Position numbers and translations under genes: made by a program
Source of the DNA: Pseudomonadota bacterium
GTDB lineage: Bacteria; Chloroflexota; UBA6077; JAJPHF01
NCBI GenBank assembly: GCA_021325365.1
Contig: JAJPHF010000053.1
Span: 1-6,588, forward strand
Length of the DNA stretch: 6,588 nt
Reading direction: 5' to 3'
Part shown: positions 1 to 4,782 of the stretch, piece after piece
Numbering within the stretch: the stretch's first letter is position 1
How the letters are laid out: every line of letters starts with the position of its first letter
Notes under the pieces: generated by a model
Databases searched by the model: none
Told to the model about the DNA's origin: nothing
Seen by the model: only the letters and a program-made list of their open reading frames with translations

Positions 1-253
1 AGTAGCCGCGGTTGCCGATGCGCCGCACGCGCAGCCAGCCGTTGCGGCTCATGCGCGACAGCGACGAGCGCACCGCCTGCTCGCTCAGCCCGAACTCGGC
101 CGCGATCTGGATCAGCGTGCCGACCCACACCTCGCCGCCGCGGTGGATGATGTAGTCGCCGTAGAGCGTGAACATCATCGACTGCGGGCGGACCGCGCGG
201 CTGTCCGAGCCAAGCTCGAATTCGTCTGTCGAAAAATCGTCTAGCGTTCTCAT
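1..253 (-). CDS. PaaX-family transcriptional repressor, N-terminal part (runs off left edge)
   Basis: Eighty-four codons are visible, read leftward from an ATG at 253-251; the rest lies outside the window. The translation has the hallmark N-terminus of PaaX-like regulators: RPQSMMFTLYGDY (residues 23-34) and GGEVWVGTLI (39-48), followed by the helix-turn-helix GLSEQAVRSSLSRMSRNGWL (55-74) and the wing start RVRRIGNRGY (75-84). In the family this winged helix binds operator DNA and is released by an acyl-CoA ligand; PaaX itself senses phenylacetyl-CoA. The ligand-binding C-terminal part is not visible and Chloroflexota and Actinobacteria carry several paralogues, so the ligand and targets here are unknown. 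There is no Shine-Dalgarno sequence before the ATG, and a promoter ends only a few bases upstream, so the mRNA may be nearly leaderless. Family assignment is strong; the exact orthologue is not established. Confidence 0.9.
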   Translation of the reverse strand, partial: MRTLDDFSTDEFELGSDSRAVRPQSMMFTLYGDYIIHRGGEVWVGTLIQIAAEFGLSEQAVRSSLSRMSRNGWLRVRRIGNRGY

Positions 254-265
254 ACCGACACACCA

Positions 266-294
266 ATGTTAACACCACGGTAAACAAACGTCAA
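266..294 (-). promoter_or_regulatory. Putative sigma70-type promoter of the PaaX-family gene
   Basis: On the minus strand TTGACG (294-289) and TAACAT (271-266) are separated by exactly 17 bp. Transcription would start near 259, only about 6 nt before the ATG at 253. This agrees with the absence of a Shine-Dalgarno sequence, so a near-leaderless transcript is likely. The match to both consensus boxes is good (5/6 and 4/6); no experimental support. Confidence 0.55.
268..285. promoter_or_regulatory. Candidate autoregulatory operator (imperfect palindrome in PaaX promoter)
   Basis: The 18-bp sequence reads GTTTAC-CGTGGT-GTTAAC on the minus strand. The outer six-base arms pair at five of six positions. 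It fills the spacer and runs into the -10 box of the promoter, where a bound dimeric repressor would block polymerase. PaaX-type repressors often control their own gene. The site is also within reach of the divergent gene at 395. This is an inference from position and symmetry only. Confidence 0.35.
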
Positions 295-381
295 TCGACC
301 TGCCTAATCGACGATACTGGTCCCTGCAGCCGATCGCCGCGACGCCCACATCCGTCCCGGACCCGAGTACAGTACAGGCAG

Positions 382-390
382 AGGAGGTGA
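382..390 (+). promoter_or_regulatory. Near-perfect Shine-Dalgarno sequence for the exported protein gene
   Basis: AGGAGGTGA at 382-390 is a full-length anti-16S match lying 4 nt before the ATG at 395. It fixes the start codon and predicts efficient translation. It is stronger than any other ribosome binding site in the window. Confidence 0.85.
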
Positions 391-394
391 GCAA

Positions 395-1624
395 ATGCCA
401 CGGTCAGCGACCGCCGAGCGCTTACTTGGCGTTGCGCTCCTCCTAGTATCGCTGGCAGGAATCATTGGGCCAGCCGCAAGTTCGGTCGTCGCTCGACCGG
501 CGATCGCGCCGGGTGTGGTGCTTGACATGCAGACGCCACCGCAGACCGGTGGCCGCCTGCTAATTGAGGACGGCACCGCGGTGCCGCCACCGCCGTACAT
601 ATCGGGCGACTCGCTTCGCCTGGCTGACGATACGCCAACGCGGTCGCTGGTGTGCGACGGTCCAGCAGATGATTGCTTCTACCGCGCCATACTTGGCCCA
701 GACGGACACCAGGTGCTGTACCAGGCGACATCACGCGGCCGCCCTATGGATTACTCAGTCATCCGCGTGCTGGACACCCGAACCGGAGACGACCGGCTCC
801 TCGCAACGTCAGCAGAGCTTCCAGCCTGGAGCGCCGACCAACGCATTGCCTACGTTCAATATGCGCCGGGCGAGCGACAGCGAGCCGATGCGGCGCAACG
901 ACATCCCCAGGCTCGGATCATGGTGCAAGCGTCGATCGATGGTCAGGCAACGCCATGGACGGAACCCGGGCCGTTTCTGGATCTCGTTTGGGCACACGAC
1001 CGCTTGCTCTCCCAGGTCCTCCGAGGCACCGGCCCCGCGTCATTCCTAGTGGAGCTAATCGCGCTCGACGCCCCAACCTCGGAACGGGTTCTTGCAACAT
1101 CAGCCACTCTGGTAGCAGTCAGCCCAGACGGCAGCAGCGTCCTGATCACCAAGCCGAACCCGGATTTCGCCTCGCCGCCGTCCGCCATCGCCCAGTTGGT
1201 GGCCGTGGTCGATGGCACAGTTCTCAGCGAGTCGCAACTTCCCCCGTGGCTCGATCTTGCGGAGGGTACCTGGACGGGCGATCACGTCGTGGCTGTTGCC
1301 ACGTCGCCCCGGGGAGGGCTCATGCATCCTCCGCCGGGCTTCGCGGTCGTTCGCGTGTCCGCTGGAACGGTGGCAGTCGAGCGGAGTTGGGGGTTCATGG
1401 GCGAGCGTACAGAGAAAAACTGGCCCTTCTACAGCTTAGGTCAGCCACGATTTCTCGACGCGACCGGCAACCGCGTGGGCGCATGGCTCGGTCTGTACGT
1501 GTGGATATCGGGCTACCTGGAGTGCGATCTGAGCGCCCATCATTGCGTGTACGACACGAGTTATGCGAATGGCCAGTTCCCCGAGAACCGCAGCCGCCCG
1601 CTGCCCGATCAGCCGAAATCCTGA
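395..1624 (+). CDS. Exported protein with TolB/WD40-like beta-propeller repeats
   Basis: A 409-residue protein starting at an ATG behind an excellent ribosome binding site. Residues 1-30 look like a Sec signal peptide: basic start (R3, R9), hydrophobic core LLGVALLLVSLAGIIG (10-25), then small residues AASS as a possible cleavage site. There is no lipobox cysteine. After a Pro-rich linker (63-68), blade-like strands follow, with RVLDTRTGDDRLLAT (124-138), PAWSADQRIAYV (143-154) and AVSPDGSSVLI (241-251) matching the 'SPDG...' and 'D..TG..R.L' pattern of TolB/WD40-like propellers. Such domains usually bind proteins or ligands; no catalytic motif is visible and I cannot name a substrate. The only four cysteines form two CX6C pairs (87/94 and 377/384), suggesting disulfides outside the cell. 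Base composition is lower in GC than its neighbours (35 of 60 bases at 421-480 against 48 of 60 at 2221-2280), a possible sign of transfer. The 3' end overlaps the convergent gene by 16 bp. Confidence 0.8.
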   Translation: MPRSATAERLLGVALLLVSLAGIIGPAASSVVARPAIAPGVVLDMQTPPQTGGRLLIEDGTAVPPPPYISGDSLRLADDTPTRSLVCDGPADDCFYRAILGPDGHQVLYQATSRGRPMDYSVIRVLDTRTGDDRLLATSAELPAWSADQRIAYVQYAPGERQRADAAQRHPQARIMVQASIDGQATPWTEPGPFLDLVWAHDRLLSQVLRGTGPASFLVELIALDAPTSERVLATSATLVAVSPDGSSVLITKPNPDFASPPSAIAQLVAVVDGTVLSESQLPPWLDLAEGTWTGDHVVAVATSPRGGLMHPPPGFAVVRVSAGTVAVERSWGFMGERTEKNWPFYSLGQPRFLDATGNRVGAWLGLYVWISGYLECDLSAHHCVYDTSYANGQFPENRSRPLPDQPKS

Positions 1625-2868
1625 GTCTCCAGCGCCGCGGCGGCCGCCTCGTAGCAGGCCAGCGGCGTCCAGACGTAGCCGGCGCCGATCTGGCCGATGC
1701 CGCCGGCACGGTGGGCGAGGCCGGAGTTGGTGACGGGCGTGACGCCGCTGGTGGCGACGCGGCGCACGTCGATGCCCGTCGGAACGCCGCGGTAGCCGAG
1801 CGCGGGAATCGTCAGGTCGGGGTGCTCGCCAAGCACGAGCGGGTACATGCGCTCGGTGAACTGCGCCACCTCGCCGGGCGCCACGCCCATGTAGCGGGCA
1901 AGGGCAGGCGCGGCGGCGAGCGCGAAGGCGCCCAGGCCCAGCGTCTCGGTGATCGCCGAGTCACCCAGGTCGGGGTTGGCGTCGGCCGGACCGTAGCCCT
2001 CGAAGTAGGCGCCCTCGACGGGCGCGACCGGCGCGGTGAACCAGCGATCCGGAAACGCGCTGATGCGGATGCCGAACCGCGCCCCATTCCGCGCCATGCA
2101 GGTGACGACCGACGCCCCCGGCACGCCGGCCGCCGCGTCGAGGATCGCCTTGCAGGCAGGCATCGTCAGGTTCAGGAAGAAGATCTCGTTCGCCGCGAGC
2201 CAGGCGAGCGCCTCGGCCCGCCGCGCCGCCGGGTCGGCGCCCGCCGCGACGTAGGGCGCGAGCTGGTTGACGAACAGCGCGCTCGCGGCCTTGTGCCGGC
2301 TGTGGCACTCGTCGCCCATGTGCAGCGCCTGGGCGATGATCGGCAGGAGATCGAAGCCGCCGGCCGCGCGGATCGCATCGGCCAGCAACGGCGCCAGCAC
2401 CCGCTCCAGCCAGCGCAGGCGGCCGAGCGTGGCGGCGTCGTAGCAGCCGTAGCGCAGCGCCTGGCCGCGCCCCTCGTTCAGGTTGTTGTAGGCCAGGTTG
2501 CCGAACGCTTCGTTGCGCACGACGAACACGGGCGCGGACGGGGAGATGCCGCCGGCGTAGGTGCCGAGCGCGCCGTGCTCGTGCGCCGACGCTAGCTCGA
2601 TGGCGCCCGCGTCCAGCAGGCGCGCGGCCGCCTCGGACGTCTCCGCCCAGCCCTCGTAGAGCGCGGCGCCGATCACTGTACCGCGCAGGGCGCCGCTGAT
2701 CTCGTGCGGCCCCGCGAGCGGCGGGCCGGCGTGCAGCACCGTGCGCTCCCCCAGGCCCGGCACGACCTCGCGCGCCGGGCGCAGGTCCACGAGCCGCGGC
2801 CGCCCCGCGACGATGCGCCGCCAGACCTCGGCATTCGCCGCATCGATGCGCAGCTGCGCCTGGCTCAC
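1609..2868 (-). CDS. DUF1116 family protein (YlbE/AllG-like)
   Basis: A 419-residue protein with the full set of conserved blocks I associate with DUF1116: HMGDECHSRHKAA (183-195), MPACKAILDAA (236-246), MARNGARFGIR (258-268), WFTAP (276-280), ANPDLGDSAITET (297-309), PTGIDVRRV (363-371) and GGIGQIGAG (389-397). Length is near the family norm. Family members include E. coli YlbE and YahG, usually encoded next to FdrA-like proteins; YlbE (AllG) has been linked with FdrA and YlbF to oxamate carbamoyltransferase activity in allantoin breakdown. No FdrA-like or YlbF-like gene is in this window, so the same reaction here is only a suggestion. The start is GTG at 2868-2866, chosen because GGAGG (2881-2877) lies 8 nt upstream. 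It is the last gene of a probable acpS-usp-DUF1116 operon (43-bp gap to usp). Its 3' end overlaps the convergent propeller gene. No signal peptide; cytoplasmic. Confidence 0.88.
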   Translation of the reverse strand: MSQAQLRIDAANAEVWRRIVAGRPRLVDLRPAREVVPGLGERTVLHAGPPLAGPHEISGALRGTVIGAALYEGWAETSEAAARLLDAGAIELASAHEHGALGTYAGGISPSAPVFVVRNEAFGNLAYNNLNEGRGQALRYGCYDAATLGRLRWLERVLAPLLADAIRAAGGFDLLPIIAQALHMGDECHSRHKAASALFVNQLAPYVAAGADPAARRAEALAWLAANEIFFLNLTMPACKAILDAAAGVPGASVVTCMARNGARFGIRISAFPDRWFTAPVAPVEGAYFEGYGPADANPDLGDSAITETLGLGAFALAAAPALARYMGVAPGEVAQFTERMYPLVLGEHPDLTIPALGYRGVPTGIDVRRVATSGVTPVTNSGLAHRAGGIGQIGAGYVWTPLACYEAAAAALETQDFG

Positions 2869-2911
2869 GCTGGCTCCCTCCGTCGGCCGTCTCTCCGCGC
2901 GGACCAGAGGG

Positions 2912-3379
2912 TTACGGCGCGGGGACCGGCGGGCGGATGAGCAGCACGGGCAAGTGCGAGTCGCGCACCACGGCGTCGGCCACGCTGCCCAGCACGGCCC
3001 GCACCAGCCCCGAGCGGCCGTGCGTGGCGAGCGCGATCAGGTCGCAACCGTTCTTGCGCGCCGTCTCGATGATCGCGTGCGCCGGCGAGCCCTCCACCAG
3101 CTCCCAGCTCACCTGGCAGCCAGCCGCCTTGAGCCGCTCGCTGACGTGCTCCAGATAGGTGCGGCCCTCGCCTTCCTGGTCGTCGATCACCTCGTCGATC
3201 AGGTCGGGCGCGACGAGGCCGGTATCGGGCCCCGTCGCCGCCATGATCGTGGCCGAGACGTTGGCTACCCGCAGCAGCAGCAGCGAGGCGCCGAGCTTCG
3301 CCGCCAGCCCCTGAGCATGTGGCAGGGCCGCCTCGCTGAGGGCCGAGCCATCCAGGGGCACCAGGATGCGCTGGTACAT
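2912..3379 (-). CDS. Universal stress protein, UspA family, single domain
   Basis: A 155-residue cytoplasmic protein covering one complete Usp domain (usual length about 140-160). It opens with the family strand YQRILVPLDGSALSEAALPHA (residues 2-22, nucleotide-binding Asp10). It carries the ATP-binding loop ATHG (118-121), nine residues, then GS (131-132), and ends with the strand HLPVLLIRP (142-150). The canonical first Gly of the loop (G-2X-G-9X-G-S) is Ala118, a common substitution in ATP-binding members, so nucleotide binding is likely. Usp proteins help cells survive starvation and stress, usually as dimers; their precise action is not known. The ATG at 3379-3377 is preceded by GAGGAG (3392-3387) at 7 nt. 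It lies 25 bp after acpS and 43 bp before the DUF1116 gene on the same strand, so co-transcription is likely. Confidence 0.93.
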   Translation of the reverse strand: MYQRILVPLDGSALSEAALPHAQGLAAKLGASLLLLRVANVSATIMAATGPDTGLVAPDLIDEVIDDQEGEGRTYLEHVSERLKAAGCQVSWELVEGSPAHAIIETARKNGCDLIALATHGRSGLVRAVLGSVADAVVRDSHLPVLLIRPPVPAP

Positions 3380-3404
3380 TGGTTCTCTCCTCGGGGCCGC
3401 CGGC

Positions 3405-3833
3405 TCAGCCGGCAGGCAGCGGATGGAGCGCGGCGGTCGGGCCGCCCGCGCCCCCGGCCGCCGCGAGCGGCTCGGTGACGGCGTAGGCCAGCGCGTACTC
3501 GCCAGCGTGGCTGAGGGACACTTGCACGGCGCGCACGCCCAGGCGGCGGGCCGACTCGGCGACCGCGCCGTGCAGCACCACGAGCGGCTGACGCGCCGGC
3601 CCGGCGACGATCTCTACGTCCTGCCAGCGCATCCCCCGCGCGAGGCCCGTGCCGAGCGCCTTCAGGACAGCCTCCTTCGCGGCGAAGCGCGCCGCGAAGC
3701 GCGGGCCTGGCTCGCGGTGCTGCTCGCAGTAGGCGATCTCGCCGCGGGTGTAGACTCGTGCCGCGAACCCCGCGTGGCGCGCCATCACCTGCTCCAGCCG
3801 CGGCACGTGTACGAGATCGGTCCCCACACCCAC
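3405..3833 (-). CDS. acpS: Holo-[acyl-carrier-protein] synthase (AcpS)
   Basis: This enzyme transfers the 4'-phosphopantetheine arm of CoA to a serine of acyl carrier protein, activating it for fatty-acid synthesis; Mg2+ is required. The 142 residues contain all family motifs: GVGTDLVHVPRLEQV (2-16) with metal-binding Asp6, RFAARFAAKEAVLKALGTG (45-63) with the FAAKE metal ligand Glu54, and VSLSHAGEYALAYAV (105-119). A Gly/Ala/Pro-rich tail (about 122-142) makes it longer than E. coli AcpS (126) and is probably disordered. The start is GTG at 3833-3831; a second in-frame GTG two codons on would also work. The frame is open upstream only to a TAA at 3867-3869 and no good Shine-Dalgarno sequence is visible, so the exact start is less sure than the identity. 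It is the first gene of the minus-strand cluster with usp and DUF1116. Confidence 0.95.
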   Translation of the reverse strand: MGVGTDLVHVPRLEQVMARHAGFAARVYTRGEIAYCEQHREPGPRFAARFAAKEAVLKALGTGLARGMRWQDVEIVAGPARQPLVVLHGAVAESARRLGVRAVQVSLSHAGEYALAYAVTEPLAAAGGAGGPTAALHPLPAG

Positions 3834-3865
3834 GCGCGCCCCCCCGGCGTTCGAGCCGTGGCCCG

Positions 3866-3871
3866 ATTATA
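3866..3871 (-). promoter_or_regulatory. Putative -10 box of the acpS-usp-DUF1116 cluster
   Basis: The minus strand carries a perfect TATAAT here, within otherwise very GC-rich DNA. It would start transcription near 3859, giving a leader of about 26 nt before the acpS GTG. The -35 position (around 3889-3894) reads CTCGGG and is poor, so activity may depend on an activator or another sigma factor. Confidence 0.45.
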
Positions 3872-4144
3872 CCCCGCGGGCCTCGGTTCCCGAGCCCAGC
3901 CCCCCTGTCTGCTGTAGATGCGTTCTCCATGCGCCGTCGGACGTAGAGGAGCGCCGAGCGTCAGTCGGTCGGCCTTCCGCTGTTGGCGTAGCCGCTGCCA
4001 GGCGGCGGACAGGGCTCGTTGGGCAACCAGGAGTACCGGTCGCCACAAGCACAAGTACCCTCCTTAAGCCGCCGCGCGCTGCGTCCCCGCGTCACCCCAA
4101 CGCCGGCGCCGCCGCAGTCCGCTTTCCGCGCCGCCGGGGCGGTT

Positions 4145-4174
4145 TTGACATGATGCGGGCCTGTCGCTTATAGT
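4145..4174 (+). promoter_or_regulatory. Strong sigma70-type promoter of the marR-adaptor operon
   Basis: A perfect -35 box TTGACA (4145-4150) is followed after 18 bp by TATAGT (4169-4174); reading the -10 as TTATAG (4168-4173) gives 17 bp. Transcription would begin near 4181, leaving a leader of about 60 nt before the marR ATG. It is the best promoter in the window and stands out in high-GC DNA. Confidence 0.65.
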
Positions 4175-4183
4175 TAGCGCGAT

Positions 4184-4213
4184 CCAAAGTATTAGCCTCA
4201 CTGGCAGATTTGG
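4184..4213. promoter_or_regulatory. Candidate MarR operator (CCAAA / TTTGG inverted repeat)
   Basis: CCAAA (4184-4188) and TTTGG (4209-4213) form an inverted repeat with a 20-bp spacer, just after the predicted transcription start and before the ribosome binding site. A direct repeat of TTAGC (4174-4178 and 4192-4196) overlaps it. MarR regulators commonly repress their own operon from sites in this position. The arms are short, so this is a weak prediction. Confidence 0.25.
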
Positions 4214-4239
4214 TCCGCCTGACAATTGACGGAGGCCGC

Positions 4240-4773
4240 ATGACAACCGATCGCGCGCACCTGGTCGACCAGGTGCTGGGCCTGCGGAGCGAACTCTACC
4301 GATCGCTGCGCCCCGCGCGCGAGTGGCTGGAAGTAGACCTGACCACGTCGCAGCTCAAGGTGCTCTTCCTCCTCTTTTCGACGGCGAGCGCCTCGATGGG
4401 TCAGCTCGCCGCCTCTCTAGGCGTCACGCTCTCGACGGTCACCGGCATCGTCGACCGGCTCGTCGAGCACGGGATGGTGGTCCGCGAGGAGGATCCCCAC
4501 GACCGCCGCCTGGTCGTGTGCCGCCTGGCGCCCGCGGGGGTCGCGCTCGCCGAGCGCCTGAATCACGCGGGCAACAGCCGCTTGCGCGCGGTGCTCGACC
4601 GCCTGTCGCTCCCGCAGCTCCGCTGCGTCGTCGACGGACTGCAATTGCTGACCGACGCGGCCCACGCCGAGGCCGCTCAAGACGACCCGGCGCCCCTGCT
4701 CGCGGGAGGTGCGCCCCGCGGCTCGACGACCTGCGCGGCTCGCCCCGTCTCGGGCGCGCTGCTGAGTCGATAA
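4240..4773 (+). CDS. MarR-family transcriptional regulator
   Basis: A 177-residue winged-helix regulator. Residues 34-45 (LTTSQLKVLFLL) begin the DNA-binding core, MGQLAASLGV (53-62) and the recognition helix TLSTVTGIVDRLVEHGMV (63-80) follow, and the wing carries the typical EDPHDRRLVVCRLAPAGVAL (84-103). Flanking helices would form the dimer interface. The family binds palindromic operators as dimers and lets go when a small phenolic or toxic ligand, or oxidation, is sensed. The ATG at 4240 is chosen over an in-frame TTG at 4210 because GGAGG (4231-4235) lies 4 nt before it and the upstream codons do not look like a MarR N-terminus. The last 30 or so residues (about 148-177) are a Pro/Gly/Ala/Ser-rich tail beyond the usual fold. 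It lies 9 bp before the efflux adaptor gene, so it very likely controls that operon. Confidence 0.92.
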   Translation: MTTDRAHLVDQVLGLRSELYRSLRPAREWLEVDLTTSQLKVLFLLFSTASASMGQLAASLGVTLSTVTGIVDRLVEHGMVVREEDPHDRRLVVCRLAPAGVALAERLNHAGNSRLRAVLDRLSLPQLRCVVDGLQLLTDAAHAEAAQDDPAPLLAGGAPRGSTTCAARPVSGALLSR

Positions 4774-4782
4774 GGAGTCCCA

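Larger units (their letters stand above)
254..394. other. Divergent intergenic region between the PaaX-family gene and the exported protein gene
   Basis: These 141 bp are more AT-rich at the left end. They hold the minus-strand promoter and palindrome described separately. For the plus-strand gene only a lone GATACT (313-318) resembles a -10 box, and no -35 box sits at the right distance, so its promoter is not located. A strong ribosome binding site closes the region at 382-390. Confidence 0.6.
3834..4239. other. 406-bp non-coding region between the acpS cluster and the marR operon
   Basis: No convincing gene is seen here. The left end holds the acpS TATAAT and the right end holds the marR promoter, so the two operons diverge from this region. 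In between, a 61-codon minus-strand frame (4052-3867) has a strong AAGGAGGG before a GTG (see findings), but its mixed third positions argue against coding. A small hairpin (GCCGC-6-GCGGC, 3991-4006) is present without a T-tract. No tRNA or riboswitch fold was recognised. Confidence 0.6.

Noticed and set aside
1632..1649. GC-palindromic stretch just after the propeller gene stop, considered as a terminator.
   Set aside because: No T-tract follows on either strand and the sequence encodes the Ala-rich C-terminus of the DUF1116 protein.
673..2595. Plus-strand open frame of 640 codons spanning the propeller gene and the DUF1116 gene.
   Set aside because: It crosses two well-supported genes in other frames, its product is Arg/Gly-rich noise typical of antisense or shifted frames in GC-rich DNA, and it has no family motif.
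3265..3930. Minus-strand 221-codon frame across acpS and the start of usp.
   Set aside because: It is a shifted frame of acpS and usp with an Arg/Gly-rich product, while both real genes have complete motifs in their own frames.
4131..4146. CCGCC-GGGGCGG followed by TTTT, resembling a small terminator.
   Set aside because: The loop would be only 2-4 nt, the T-run is four bases and belongs to the marR -35 region, and no gene is read into it on the plus strand.
4210..4239. TTG at 4210 as an alternative start of marR giving ten more residues.
   Set aside because: It has no ribosome binding site, whereas GGAGG stands 4 nt before the ATG at 4240, and this Shine-Dalgarno sequence would lie inside the longer frame.
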